64,000 nucleotides of DNA from Ochrobactrum quorumnocens (GCF_002278035.1 NZ_CP022605.1:682001-746000), one strand, 5' to 3'. Positions 35,081-44,356 are shown, counted from the stretch's first letter. Made by a program: numbers and translations. The notes: generated by a model not told the origin, from the letters alone.

Positions 35081-36375
35081 AATGTGCCTCCTTTTACAGC
35101 GATTACGGTTTCCAGAAAAAGTGCTGCCGAGGCGAGGCGGTAGTCTGCGCCGCGCGCGCCGACAAACTGCACGCCGACTGGCAAGCCGTTTGGCCCTTTG
35201 GACACCGGTAGACAGATGAGAGGTACCTGCAAAACGCTCCAGAGCCGATTGAAGATCGGGTCGCCGGTAGACCTGCCCTTAGGCGCTTCACCGGGAGCGG
35301 CAAGTGTAAGGACGGCATCAAAACGGGATAAAATTGCATCCATCATGTGGCGTATTCCCGGAATTTCGGCCATTGCTGCACGATAGCGGGCTTCGTCAAC
35401 GCGGCCCTGATCTTCCAGCATAGCGCGTGTAACGGTCGTCAACTCGTTCCAATTATGGCTGATTTCGGAAGCAAGGGACTGCGTTACTTCCCAACCCATT
35501 ACAGCTTCATGGAGATCAAAAATGCCGTCAAACCAGCATGGTGCTGGAATGATGATCAATTCAGCGCCTGCTGCTTCGGCAACGGATGCGAGGCGGTTAA
35601 CGACTTCAATTGCATAGCATTCAGCTTTTTCAAGCCGCGTTCCGAGCAGCACACCGATGCGTGGGCGAACCGGTGGCGTGAGGTCTGCGAGTTCAGACCG
35701 TCCGCTGAGTGAGGCTGCGCAATGGGCTGCATCACCTATGTTGCGTGCAATGATACCGAGCGTATCAAGCCCGTGGCATAAAACTTTGATGCCGACCGTG
35801 TTGATTGTGCCGAAGGTGGGTTTGAAGGCGGTTACGCCACAAAAACTCGCAGGGCGGATGACGGAACCCGATGTTTGTGTGCCAAATGCCAAGGGCACCA
35901 TGCCTGCTGCGACGGCTGCACAGGAACCGGAAGACGAGCCGCCGGGCGTATGTGCGGGATTGTGCGGATTGCGTGTTTTGTTGGGGCTTGCCATGGCAAG
36001 TTCGGTGCTGACGGTTTTGCCTAAAATTAGTCCGCCGGAATTTTTTGCAATCTGTACGGCAGGCGCATCCCACGGAGGCCGAAAGCCTTTATAGATCGGT
36101 ATGCCGTAGCCAGTTGGCATGTCGATTGTGTCGATGACATCTTTCACGCCAATCGGCACACCGGCAAGCACACCTGTGGTGCCGTTGCTATCAAAACGGT
36201 CAGCGTTGGCACGGGCCAGTTCAGCATTGAGATATTCCCATGCCTGCACCGGCTCATCCTTTTCGGCGATGGCTTCGAGGTAAGATTCTGTCACGGCGCG
36301 AGCAGAAATTGCCTTGGCATTGACGGCGGTGGCGATTTCACGAGCATTCAGGGCAAGGATTTCTGAATTTTTCAT
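35077..36375 (-). CDS. Amidase-signature hydrolase
   Basis: A 432-residue amidase-signature enzyme. Catalytic Lys in VPIGVKDVID, the Gly/Ser-rich signature TPGGSSSGSCAAVAAGMVPL with cis-Ser, and nucleophile Ser in TQTSGSVIRPASFCGV. ATG 36375 has AAGGAAAG upstream; the longer upstream open frame overlaps the next amidase and is spurious. It is one of two adjacent, divergent amidases. After NicX-type cleavage one amidase would remove the N-acyl group and the other the remaining amide; which does which cannot be told. Confidence 0.9.
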   Translation of the reverse strand: MKNSEILALNAREIATAVNAKAISARAVTESYLEAIAEKDEPVQAWEYLNAELARANADRFDSNGTTGVLAGVPIGVKDVIDTIDMPTGYGIPIYKGFRPPWDAPAVQIAKNSGGLILGKTVSTELAMASPNKTRNPHNPAHTPGGSSSGSCAAVAAGMVPLAFGTQTSGSVIRPASFCGVTAFKPTFGTINTVGIKVLCHGLDTLGIIARNIGDAAHCAASLSGRSELADLTPPVRPRIGVLLGTRLEKAECYAIEVVNRLASVAEAAGAELIIIPAPCWFDGIFDLHEAVMGWEVTQSLASEISHNWNELTTVTRAMLEDQGRVDEARYRAAMAEIPGIRHMMDAILSRFDAVLTLAAPGEAPKGRSTGDPIFNRLWSVLQVPLICLPVSKGPNGLPVGVQFVGARGADYRLASAALFLETVIAVKGGTL

Positions 36376-36385
36376 AGTGCTTTCC

Positions 36386-37804
36386 TTAGCCAAAAATCGC
36401 TGGACGTCGATTGATCCACGGAGCTGCACGCTCCAGTTCTGCTGCGAGTGAAAAGAGCAGTGCGTCTTTTCCAAAACCCGCTCCGATATGTGAGCCAATC
36501 GGCAGGCCTGACGGACACATACCAAGTGGAACCGACATTGCGGGACAGCCCGACGCGTTGAAAACGGCGGTAAAGGGAGAGTGAGACCAGAACTGATCAT
36601 AAAACGTATCAATGCTTTGACCTTTACCTGCAAGCTTACCCAAAAGGGGAGCGGGTTCGGCCGCGGCTGGAGTCAGCATGACGTCATATTTGCTGAAGAA
36701 TTTCGCCATTGCGCGTGATGAGCTATGAAGTTGATTGATGGCCCAAAGGTAACTTGTGCCGGGAATTGCGAGTGCCTCACATACCCACTCCTGATTGACC
36801 GGCTCCAGCTTTGCGATGTTGGCTGATGTGACATCGCCTCCCGTCACGCCGAGCGCAACATTGACGCCAACAACGATCCGCCACGCGTTCTTAAGAGCTT
36901 CAGCATCATAACCCGCGTCTGCGACTTCTTCGACGTTATGGCCGAGGTCTTGGAGTAGTTTAGCAGTTGCGCGTATGCTTTCGACCATTTCAGGAGCGAT
37001 TGGGCTACCGTCAGGCGCATCGACAATCATCGCTACTTTGAGGCGAGGTGATGTCTTGTCTAGAGCCGAAAGATAGCTTTCGGATGTTGTGGGCGAAGCC
37101 CATGGATCACCGAGATCGCCGCCGCCTGAAATATCCAGCATCGCCGCATTGTCGCGCACTGACCATGTAACAGCATGAGGTGTGGACATGCCGCCGATGG
37201 CTTCTGCGGCAACAGGGCCAACCGGATTGACCAACCGTGATGGCTTGAACCCAAACAATCCGCAATGACTTGCGGGAAGCCTTGTTGATCCTGCGCCATC
37301 GGAACTATTGGCAAGTGGCACCATGCCGCTCGCAACCGCAGCGGTGGAGCCGCCAGACGATCCGCCAGCCGTACGGCTTAAATCCCACGGATTGCGCGTT
37401 GCGCCGAAAGCTTCTGGCTCACTGGTAAAGCTCAACGCAAATTCCGGTGTGTTGGATTTGCCTAAGATTACCATTCCGGCAGATTTATAGCGCGCCGTAA
37501 TCGTGGAATCGCGTTTACTGACCACGTTGCGCAGCAACTCGGAGCCACTCGACAGAAGCATGCCATCCGCTTCAAAGCCAGTATTTTTAAGAAGCATCGG
37601 CACGCCCGACAGCGGGCTTTTGGGGAGCGTATTTTTGACTTGCTGCCGTGCAAGATCGAAATGCGCGTGCACCACGGCATTCAGTTGCGGATTAAGCCGC
37701 TCTATCCGCGTGATGCTCGCTTCAAGCACTTCGGTTGCGCTGATTTCACCTTTTGAAATCAGTTCACTGATTGTCATGCCGTCTTCTGTTGCCAGATCGT
37801 CCAT
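36386..37804 (-). CDS. Amidase-signature hydrolase
   Basis: A 472-residue amidase-signature enzyme. Catalytic Lys in VPMLLKNTG, signature RTAGGSSGGSTAAVASGMVP, and SSDGAGSTRLPASHCGLFGFKP with the Ser nucleophile. The longer C-terminal half (ATAKLLQDLGHNVEE, MLTPAAAEPAPLLGKLAG) is like that of amidases acting on short aliphatic or linear amides. It ends 10 bp before the next amidase and begins 4 bp after the SnoaL-like gene, so all are co-transcribed. See the neighbouring amidase for the proposed pair of reactions. Confidence 0.9.
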   Translation of the reverse strand: MDDLATEDGMTISELISKGEISATEVLEASITRIERLNPQLNAVVHAHFDLARQQVKNTLPKSPLSGVPMLLKNTGFEADGMLLSSGSELLRNVVSKRDSTITARYKSAGMVILGKSNTPEFALSFTSEPEAFGATRNPWDLSRTAGGSSGGSTAAVASGMVPLANSSDGAGSTRLPASHCGLFGFKPSRLVNPVGPVAAEAIGGMSTPHAVTWSVRDNAAMLDISGGGDLGDPWASPTTSESYLSALDKTSPRLKVAMIVDAPDGSPIAPEMVESIRATAKLLQDLGHNVEEVADAGYDAEALKNAWRIVVGVNVALGVTGGDVTSANIAKLEPVNQEWVCEALAIPGTSYLWAINQLHSSSRAMAKFFSKYDVMLTPAAAEPAPLLGKLAGKGQSIDTFYDQFWSHSPFTAVFNASGCPAMSVPLGMCPSGLPIGSHIGAGFGKDALLFSLAAELERAAPWINRRPAIFG

Positions 37805-37808
37805 CGCC

Positions 37809-38198
37809 TCAACTCATCTGCGCTTTAAAGACGTCAAGATCCCACATATCTTTTGTGCCGGTCAGCAATGCGCCACGGACTTCAAAAATATGCAGACCAT
37901 CAAGCGAAATCTTGCGCGGAGCCGTATCTTCTCCGCGCGGTCTGAAGGTTCCGGTCATGTGGTAAGGAATCGCAATCTGATTGCCCGCGCGAATGTATCC
38001 GAGGCGTTCCCACGCAACATCCGGCAACATGCGCCAAAAGCCGGTCAGCCCTTCTGAAAGTGCTGCGTGACCTTCACGGCGGGTTCCCATCGCAACTTCT
38101 TCATGCCAGCCATCGGCATGATAAAGGGATACGGCACAGTCCGCATCGCGTGATGCGTAGGCATTATAAAACTGGTCGACAAGCGCGGCGTGATCCAT
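37809..38198 (-). CDS. SnoaL/NTF2-like small enzyme or binding protein
   Basis: A 129-residue cone-shaped NTF2-like fold protein: ALVDQFYNAYASRDADCAVSL, a HADGWHEEVAMGTRREGHAAL segment, then FRPRGEDTAPRKISLDGLHIF and a short tail. Such proteins include polyketide cyclases, ketosteroid-isomerase-like enzymes and scaffold proteins. Start ATG 38198 has GGAG. Between the HpaB-like gene and the amidases, it might isomerise a ring-opened unsaturated intermediate; speculative. Confidence 0.75.
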   Translation of the reverse strand: MDHAALVDQFYNAYASRDADCAVSLYHADGWHEEVAMGTRREGHAALSEGLTGFWRMLPDVAWERLGYIRAGNQIAIPYHMTGTFRPRGEDTAPRKISLDGLHIFEVRGALLTGTKDMWDLDVFKAQMS

Positions 38199-38228
38199 CG
38201 CAATCTCCAATATTCCCGAAATGAAGAA

Positions 38229-38254
38229 CCCCGCCCGATTTTCGCCGGACGGGG
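38229..38254 (-). terminator. Hairpin between HpaB-like and SnoaL-like genes
   Basis: Arms CCCCGCCCG and CGGACGGGG pair over nine positions with one G-T pair and an eight-base loop. No strong T-run follows on the minus strand; likely an mRNA-stability or partial attenuation element. Confidence 0.5.
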
Positions 38255-38264
38255 TATGCGGGGT

Positions 38265-39752
38265 CTATTCGATGCCAGCGATTTTCTTCACCTGAGCAAC
38301 ATAACCATCGCGTTTAACTTCGTTGTAAAGTCTTGCGCGAAGCGCAGGAGCAGGCGTCGCGTTGACGTTTTCAAACAGGGCAACGCGACCAGCCAGCGAG
38401 CCGGACGTCATATCCCAAATGAAGTTCATAAGCTGCTCTTTGACCATCGCTGAAACGCCATGTCCGGGCAGAAGTTCATGAAGGAAGTGTCCGACTTCTG
38501 GATTGTCAAACGCCTTTTTGCCAAAGCGCATGACCAGTCCCTGACCACACAATTCCTGAAGGATGTGGATGATCTTTGGGTAGTTTTCGATCGAATAAAG
38601 ACGACCGGCGGTCAACATGCCAACGTCCGGGCGCATGACGTCGCCTTCGGTCGGGACTGCAAGTGCTTCTGCTGCTGTGACAAATGCACGAAGCGTTTGC
38701 GCATATTCGACGAGTTGTCCGAGCATCATCTGGACCGCAGGAATTTTTCCTGTGCCCAAATAATCGAGAACCATCTGACCCGCGCCGACAAACAACTCGG
38801 CCTTGACCGCAAGACGCGTCAGGACGTGCCAGTGAGCGAACACGCAAACAGGACCATAATAGCTCATGGCCGTTGGGTCGCCGAGATTGAACAGGCGATC
38901 TTTGGGCACGAAAACATTATCGAACACGATGAACTGGTCAGCTTCTTCGCCAAGGCTTGCAACGGGATGATCAAACTTGCTCGACAATGGCTGCGAGACC
39001 ATTTCACGCGAGATCATCTTGATCCCGGGCGTGTCGATTGGAACCGAACCCCAGATGCAGGCATCAGCCGGTGTCTCCTGAATGCCACCGAGATTGGTAA
39101 AGAAAATATCGTTTGCTTGTGCTGCAATCGAACCTACGGTTTTTGCACCATAGATATAAACGCCATCTTTCGTCACCTTGCGGGCTTTGAGCAGCGAAGC
39201 TTCTGAAGCCTTTGGCGACGAGCGGTCGGCCTGCGGTCCGGCGAGGCTCTCTGAAGCGGTCAGATTGTTGTTCTGACCATATTCCATGTAGCGTTCAATA
39301 TTCTCTGCAAAATCCGGGTCAATGCCGTCAATAAGTGATTTCTTTTTCTTGAAAGTCGGCAGGTAGGCATAAAGGCCAACAACGATCGACGGTGCGAGAT
39401 CCGGTGGGCGTCCAAAAGTGCCTGCTGTCTTGAGCGAGGTGTACTCGATCATCCGGCGACGCGCGGCGAGATCTTCCTTTGTACGCGGAATCTGCCACGA
39501 ACGGCTCAGTACCGCGCCAGCCTTTTCATCGTAATAGGTGGTGGCGTCCGCATGTTCTTCAGTGAACTGATCGTCGAACATGGAGGCAAGAAGGTCGATA
39601 CCTTTTGCGAGCGCTGGCTCGTCATAAACGGAATTGAGTTTCTGACCGCCGACCCAGATCTGGCGGTTATCCTTGAGCGACTCTTTGTATTCTTCGCCGG
39701 TCTTCAGCCGATGCGGCTGACTTGCGACTTTTGCTGCTGTTCCCTGTGTCAC
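38265..39752 (-). CDS. HpaB-family flavin-dependent monooxygenase, oxygenase component
   Basis: A 495-residue member of the 4-hydroxyphenylacetate 3-monooxygenase family, which hydroxylates phenol-like rings ortho or para to an existing hydroxyl using reduced flavin from a separate reductase. Recognisable blocks: RLKTGEEYKESLKDNRQIWV at the N-terminus, SRSWQIPRTKEDLAARR, GQNNNLTASESLAGPQADRS and VFVPKDRLFNLGDP in the flavin/active-site region, and the C-terminal LLPGHGVSAMVKEQLMNFIW. The start is GTG 39752 with AGGAGG five bases upstream; the in-frame ATG alternatives are poorer. In this operon it probably hydroxylates a 3-hydroxypyridine ring para to its hydroxyl, giving the dihydroxypyridine for the NicX-like enzyme. 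Confidence 0.9.
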   Translation of the reverse strand: MTQGTAAKVASQPHRLKTGEEYKESLKDNRQIWVGGQKLNSVYDEPALAKGIDLLASMFDDQFTEEHADATTYYDEKAGAVLSRSWQIPRTKEDLAARRRMIEYTSLKTAGTFGRPPDLAPSIVVGLYAYLPTFKKKKSLIDGIDPDFAENIERYMEYGQNNNLTASESLAGPQADRSSPKASEASLLKARKVTKDGVYIYGAKTVGSIAAQANDIFFTNLGGIQETPADACIWGSVPIDTPGIKMISREMVSQPLSSKFDHPVASLGEEADQFIVFDNVFVPKDRLFNLGDPTAMSYYGPVCVFAHWHVLTRLAVKAELFVGAGQMVLDYLGTGKIPAVQMMLGQLVEYAQTLRAFVTAAEALAVPTEGDVMRPDVGMLTAGRLYSIENYPKIIHILQELCGQGLVMRFGKKAFDNPEVGHFLHELLPGHGVSAMVKEQLMNFIWDMTSGSLAGRVALFENVNATPAPALRARLYNEVKRDGYVAQVKKIAGIE

Positions 39753-39820
39753 ATGGGCCTCCTATTGCAATTGGAATCGCGGGTGTTCCCCGTTTTTATT
39801 GAGCGTTTCCGGTATTTCGA

Positions 39821-40231
39821 TCAGGCGCCCGCGGCCTTTTCTTCGCGCATCTGGCGGATAACCTCCGTTGCAACCCGCATAGAATCAAGGGCGGCTGGTA
39901 CGCCACAATAGATCGCCGCCTGAAGGATAACTTCTACGATTTCTTCTTCGGTAACGCCGTTATTCAGAGCGCCGCGCACATGAATTTTCACTTCATGCGG
40001 GCGGTTCAATGCGGTCAGCATGGCGAGGTTGAGAAAGCTGCGGGTTTTTCGTTCTAGCCCCGGACGGGTCCAGATTTCACCCCAGCACCATTCCGTGACC
40101 AGCTTCTGCAATGGAGCCGTCAGATCGTCTGCACTGGCCAGCGAAGGTGCTACGTAGCCATCGCCAAGCACTTCACGTCTGACCTTCAGCCCCTTCTGAA
40201 ATTGTTCACCGCTAAATTCGGGACGAGTCAT
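39821..40231 (-). CDS. Carboxymuconolactone decarboxylase-family protein
   Basis: A 136-residue AhpD/CMD-fold protein: RREVLGDGYVAPSLA opens it, TEWCWGEIWTRPGLERKTRS and LALLTALNR-like (here LAMLTALNRPHEVKIHVRGAL) match the pcaC family, then EEEIVEVILQAAIYCGVPAA. It is the first gene of the minus-strand operon, directly at the divergent promoter. True 4-carboxymuconolactone decarboxylases act in protocatechuate breakdown; here a related lactone or keto acid is possible. Confidence 0.85.
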   Translation of the reverse strand: MTRPEFSGEQFQKGLKVRREVLGDGYVAPSLASADDLTAPLQKLVTEWCWGEIWTRPGLERKTRSFLNLAMLTALNRPHEVKIHVRGALNNGVTEEEIVEVILQAAIYCGVPAALDSMRVATEVIRQMREEKAAGA

Positions 40232-40333
40232 GCATCTCTCCGTTAAGGTGGGCAGGACGGCTGCTACGTTTTTGTCGGCAGATTTCAGATTGATTGCGCC
40301 GTTCTGATTGTCTCAAGGTTAGACATGCCGGAC

Positions 40334-40374
40334 TTGACCTGTCAATAGATTGTATGACAAGATTACGGTCATAC
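40334..40374. promoter_or_regulatory. Operators in the divergent promoter of the pyridine cluster
   Basis: A perfect inverted repeat GTATGAC-N9-GTCATAC lies at 40352-40374, typical of FCD-type GntR operators, and a second palindrome TTGAC-CT-GTCAA at 40334-40345. Both sit between the two divergent operons. Related ATTACGGT-like cores occur upstream of the GntR gene and of the SDR at 47175. Confidence 0.65.
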
Positions 40375-40424
40375 TAAAAACTAAGTTCGATAGTTTTCTG
40401 CAAACGTCAACGTAAAGTGGGCAA

Positions 40425-41276
40425 ATGATGGCGGCTCCTGCGGTAGATTTTAACGAGAAACCAAAGCCTTTCGAGCTTTACGCACTTCGTTACGCCACCC
40501 ACACGGGGCGGACGGCCAAAGATAATTTTCTTTATGCCGATCCGCACGAGTCGGGCGAAAATCTGGATTATTTCATCTGGTTAGCGCGTCGCGGTGACGA
40601 GATTTATGTCATTGATACAGGTTTTGGACAGCATGCAGCGGATGCGCGTGGGCGCACGCTGTTGCGTCGTCCCGTAGATGCCCTTGCACTGCTGGGAGTT
40701 GAAGCACAGAGGGTGGGGCAGGTGATTCTGACCCATTTGCATTATGACCACGCCGGAACTCTTGGAGATTTTGCTTCGGCTCGTTTTCATCTTCAGGTCA
40801 ATGAGGCAGGGCATGCGACAGGCCCAGGTATGTGCGATCCGAAAGCACGTGCGCCGTTCGATGTTGAAAACATCGTTGACTATATCCGCAATCTTTATGC
40901 GGGCAGGATAGAGTTCCATCGTGGTGATAAGGAACTCTCGTCCGGAATATGGCTGCACTCGGTGCCGGGGCATAGTGCCGGTTTGCAGGCTGTTCGCGTT
41001 TATACGAAGCGCGGCTGGGTGGTACTGGCATCCGATGCAACACATTTTTACGCCAATATGGAGCGCGAGAATCCGTTTCCCGTCTTATTTGACGAGGCGG
41101 CACTCATTCGCGGTTATTCTCGGCTAATCGAATTGGCTCCGACCCTTGATCATATCGTTCCGGGGCATGATCCTGCGGTGATGCGTGCCTATGGAGCTCC
41201 ATCAGATGCTCTCGAAGGCATTGTTGTTCGATTGGATGCCGAGCCGGTTTTAAAGTGGGAGGAACTGGCGCGATGA
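40425..41276 (+). CDS. Metallo-beta-lactamase-fold hydrolase, lactonase-like
   Basis: A 283-residue MBL-fold protein with the zinc motif HLHYDH at residues 104-109, further ligands in SVPGHSAGL and ASDATHFYANM, and a C-terminal VPGHDPAVM. Its layout resembles N-acyl-homoserine lactonase-type enzymes; 4-pyridoxolactonase of vitamin B6 degradation is also an MBL-fold enzyme, though its motif differs (HFHFDH). In this cluster lactone hydrolysis after aldehyde oxidation is plausible. First gene of the plus-strand operon; ATG 40425 is the first of two adjacent ATGs. Confidence 0.85.
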   Translation: MMAAPAVDFNEKPKPFELYALRYATHTGRTAKDNFLYADPHESGENLDYFIWLARRGDEIYVIDTGFGQHAADARGRTLLRRPVDALALLGVEAQRVGQVILTHLHYDHAGTLGDFASARFHLQVNEAGHATGPGMCDPKARAPFDVENIVDYIRNLYAGRIEFHRGDKELSSGIWLHSVPGHSAGLQAVRVYTKRGWVVLASDATHFYANMERENPFPVLFDEAALIRGYSRLIELAPTLDHIVPGHDPAVMRAYGAPSDALEGIVVRLDAEPVLKWEELAR

Positions 41277-42055
41277 GTTCGGTTCCAGAACGGGGCGTTT
41301 TGATAACGGGTTCAGCGCTTGGGTTGGGGCTTGAGCTTGCGTGGGTTTTTGCAAAGGCTGGAAACCGCATTTTCCTCACCGATATTCGGTCGGAAGTAAA
41401 TGATGTTGCAGCGGTTTTGGCGGATGCGACAGGCCAGTCGGTTGGTGCTGCGGCTCTTGATTTATCACACCAGGGTGCCGCGGACCAACTTGTCGAGCAG
41501 GCTAAAAGTCATCTGGGAACCGTTGATATTCTCATCAATAATGCAGTCATTCGCAAAATATCGCCAGTGCAATCGCTAGCCGATGCCGATTGGGACACGG
41601 CGGTTGAGGTCAATCTGTCTGCGCCTTTCCGGCTGATCCGGGCTTGCCTTCCCGACATGCAGGAGCATGGTTGGGGGCGCATCATCAATGTAGCATCGGT
41701 ATATAGTTTGATCGCTCTCGCGGGTCGCGTGGATTATGTCACCACCAAGCACGCGATGATTGGCCTGACGCGTACAGTCGCGCTGGAACTGGCTTCAACC
41801 GCGATCACCTGCAACGCCATTTGTCCGGGATTGATGGCAACAGAGTCAGCGCTTGGTCGGATCAAAGTACTCGCCGCAGAAAAGGGACTGAGCGAAGAAG
41901 CAGCGACAGAGCTTTTTCTGTCGACACGTCAACCGGGTGGCAAGTTTATTCCAATGGATACGGTAACGGCTCTTGCGCTGTTTCTTTGTGGCACAGCTAG
42001 CGAAGGCATTAATGGCGCTGCGATACCGGTGGATAATGGCTGGTCTTTTGCCTGA
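41273..42055 (+). CDS. Short-chain dehydrogenase/reductase
   Basis: A 260-residue SDR of the hydroxybutyrate-dehydrogenase-like group: TGSALGLGLELAWVFAKAG as cofactor loop, NNAVIRKISP, NVASVYSL, catalytic YVTTKHAMIGLTR. The ATG overlaps the MBL gene stop by 4 bp, so the two products likely act in succession, for example aldehyde (cyclic hemiacetal) to lactone to acid. It is not closely similar to the M. loti pyridoxal 4-dehydrogenase as I recall it. Confidence 0.87.
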   Translation: MSSVPERGVLITGSALGLGLELAWVFAKAGNRIFLTDIRSEVNDVAAVLADATGQSVGAAALDLSHQGAADQLVEQAKSHLGTVDILINNAVIRKISPVQSLADADWDTAVEVNLSAPFRLIRACLPDMQEHGWGRIINVASVYSLIALAGRVDYVTTKHAMIGLTRTVALELASTAITCNAICPGLMATESALGRIKVLAAEKGLSEEAATELFLSTRQPGGKFIPMDTVTALALFLCGTASEGINGAAIPVDNGWSFA

Positions 42056-42084
42056 TAGCGGGGCCACGATAACAGGAGAGTGGA

Positions 42085-42981
42085 ATGTCTGAACTGGGTT
42101 TTGTTGGGCTTGGCAATATGGGACGCCCAATGGCAGAGCGCATGATTGGCGCGGGCTATAAGCTTGTCGTCAATGATCGGGCGGATGCTGCGGTTGCAGC
42201 GTTAATAGATGCTGGTGCAGATGCTGCAAATAGCCTTGAGGAGCTTGCCAGTCGCGTTGAAACGATTTTCCTGTCCCTGCCAACACCTGAAGTCGTTCTA
42301 GCTGTTGGACGTTCCATTGCAGCAAATCCCGGGATTGTAAAATGCGTTGTCGATCTATCAACTACCGGGCCAAAAGCCGAAATGGACCTGGCTGAAATTC
42401 TGTCTGGAGTGGGCATTGCTTTGATTGACAGCCCCGTTTCAGGCGGTGTCGCAGGTGCAAAAAAGGGAACGCTTGCTTTGATGGCCGCTGGTCCAGCTGC
42501 ACATTTCAGCGTTGTTGAACCAATGCTTTTGGCACTTGGTAAGGTGATCCGCGTGGCTGAAGAACCCGGCAAGGCGCAGGTGATGAAACTTATCAACAAC
42601 ATCTGCTCCGCGGCAGCATTGGCGATCACGTCAGAAGCGATGGTTATGGGCGCCAAAGCCGGACTTGATGCCGATGTCATGATAGAAGTGCTCAATGCTG
42701 GATCAGGTCGCACATCGGCGAGTGTTGATAAAATTCCGCGTTTTGTTCTACCACGTGGTTTTGACTTTGGCTTCGCAATCGCGCTCTCGCTCAAAGATAT
42801 TCGCCTGTGCCTTGAAGAAGCCGAACGCCTCGGTGTTCCCATGCTGGTGGGAAATGCGGTGCGGATGCTGTTCTCAATCACCAAGGCTGATTTGGGGCCG
42901 GATGCAGATATGACAGCCATCATCCGTCCACTGGAACAATGGGCTGGCACGGAAGTCCGCGGCAAAGCTGCTGGCGTCTGA
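42085..42981 (+). CDS. Beta-hydroxyacid dehydrogenase (3-hydroxyisobutyrate dehydrogenase family)
   Basis: A 298-residue NAD(P)-dependent enzyme: FVGLGNMGRPMAERMIGAGY at residues 6-25, DSPVSGGVAGAKKGTLALMA (substrate-binding loop), and catalytic Lys in VMKLINNICSAAALA near 170. The family oxidises 3-hydroxyisobutyrate, tartronate semialdehyde, glucarate-derived acids and similar. It probably handles a hydroxymethyl-bearing dicarboxylic fragment left after ring opening. AGGAG precedes the start. Confidence 0.88.
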   Translation: MSELGFVGLGNMGRPMAERMIGAGYKLVVNDRADAAVAALIDAGADAANSLEELASRVETIFLSLPTPEVVLAVGRSIAANPGIVKCVVDLSTTGPKAEMDLAEILSGVGIALIDSPVSGGVAGAKKGTLALMAAGPAAHFSVVEPMLLALGKVIRVAEEPGKAQVMKLINNICSAAALAITSEAMVMGAKAGLDADVMIEVLNAGSGRTSASVDKIPRFVLPRGFDFGFAIALSLKDIRLCLEEAERLGVPMLVGNAVRMLFSITKADLGPDADMTAIIRPLEQWAGTEVRGKAAGV

Positions 42982-42982
42982 T

Positions 42983-44356
42983 ATGACAGGTTTGAGCGCT
43001 GCAATCGCTGAGTTTGTTCATTCGCCACCCGTAATGCCTGATGACGTGCGTACCGCAGGGAGGCGCTCGCTGCTTAATATTGTGGGCACGGCCATTGGTG
43101 GTTCAAATGAAGCTGCTATCCAGAAGCTGGCGGCATTGCTACCAGCTTTTTCCGGCTCTGCCACAGCAAGCCTGATTGGACGTGCAGAACGAGCCGATAT
43201 ATTGTGGGCCGCTTATATCAATGCGGCATCCGCCAATATTTTTGATTTCGACGACACCCATGTTCCGACTGTTATTCATCCATCGGCACCTGTCGCGCCT
43301 GCTGTTCTGGCATTGGCCGAGACACTCGCTGCGGAAGGAAAGCCGATATCGGGGCATGCGCTGATTGAGGCCTTTGTTCTGGGGGCGGAAGTAACCTGTC
43401 GGTTGGGCAATGCCTTGCACCCTATTCATTATGCGCGTGGTTGGCACATTACATCGACGTGCGGTGTGTTTGGTGCAGCGCTTGCCGCGGGCAAATTATT
43501 GAAGCTCTCCCCGGCACAGCTTATTGATGCTTTGGGACACGCTTTGGCGCAAGGCGCAGGTTCGGTTGAAACGCTGGGCACGATGTCGAAAAGCCTTTCA
43601 GTGGGACAAGCGGCCCGCGCTGGCTTGATGTCTGCCTTGCTTGCCGCCAAAGGTTATACAGGCCCGGCAGCGCCCCTCGAAGGACCACGCGGTTTCCTGG
43701 CGCTGCATTCGGATGCCCCAGATTTCTCCGCGCTTATCGATGGGCTGGGAAGCCATTGGGAAATGCTGAAAAACACTTTCAAGCCTTATCCATGCGGTGT
43801 GGTTCTGAACCCGGTTATTGAAGCGTGTCTTGGGCTTCATGCGCAAGGTAATTTCGAAGCAGATGAAATTGCATCGATAACATTGACGGGTCATCCACTG
43901 CTGCGTCAGCGCACAGATCGTCCGAACGTCACAACGGGTAGACTTTCGCAGGTGAGTGCGCAACATGCGGTGGCGGTCAGTTTGCTCTGGGGTAGAGCCG
44001 ATCTTGATGCATTTTCCGATCACGCTGTGCAAGATCCGCAATTGAAGGATTTGGCTTCAAAGCTATCTTTCTTAGATGATCCTTCCTTTACATTTGAAGC
44101 TGCTGAAGTTTGTCTTTTGCTGCATGACGGGCGAAAGCTTGTGCGCCGGATAGATGCTGTCAAAGGCGGGTTGGACCATCCTATGACTGACGCTGATCTG
44201 GCTGCAAAATTCCGAGCGCAGATTAGCTGGCGCGGGATTGATATTGACGCTGATAGGCTGATTGCGTCGCTTGAAACTATCGAAGATGCTGAAGACGGGG
44301 CAGTTTTTCTCACAATGACACGAGACAATACGGACAATAATGGGAGAGCGATATGA
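42983..44356 (+). CDS. MmgE/PrpD-family protein
   Basis: A 457-residue MmgE/PrpD protein: LLNIVGTAIGGSNEAAIQKL, NAASANIFDFDDTHVPTVIHP (landmark FDFDDTH), ALVEAFVLGAE-like ALIEAFVLGAEVTCRLGNAL, and KNTFKPYPCGVVLNPVIEAC. The family contains 2-methylcitrate dehydratase, cis-aconitate decarboxylase and iminodisuccinate epimerase, all acting on di- or tricarboxylic acids. It starts 1 bp after the preceding gene and overlaps the next, so it is fully embedded in the operon. It likely dehydrates, hydrates or isomerises a ring-opened dicarboxylate. Confidence 0.88.
   Translation: MTGLSAAIAEFVHSPPVMPDDVRTAGRRSLLNIVGTAIGGSNEAAIQKLAALLPAFSGSATASLIGRAERADILWAAYINAASANIFDFDDTHVPTVIHPSAPVAPAVLALAETLAAEGKPISGHALIEAFVLGAEVTCRLGNALHPIHYARGWHITSTCGVFGAALAAGKLLKLSPAQLIDALGHALAQGAGSVETLGTMSKSLSVGQAARAGLMSALLAAKGYTGPAAPLEGPRGFLALHSDAPDFSALIDGLGSHWEMLKNTFKPYPCGVVLNPVIEACLGLHAQGNFEADEIASITLTGHPLLRQRTDRPNVTTGRLSQVSAQHAVAVSLLWGRADLDAFSDHAVQDPQLKDLASKLSFLDDPSFTFEAAEVCLLLHDGRKLVRRIDAVKGGLDHPMTDADLAAKFRAQISWRGIDIDADRLIASLETIEDAEDGAVFLTMTRDNTDNNGRAI

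Noticed and set aside
42156..43028. 290-residue minus-strand open frame
   Set aside because: Antisense of the beta-hydroxyacid dehydrogenase; low-complexity Ser/Ala/Pro composition typical of shadow frames.
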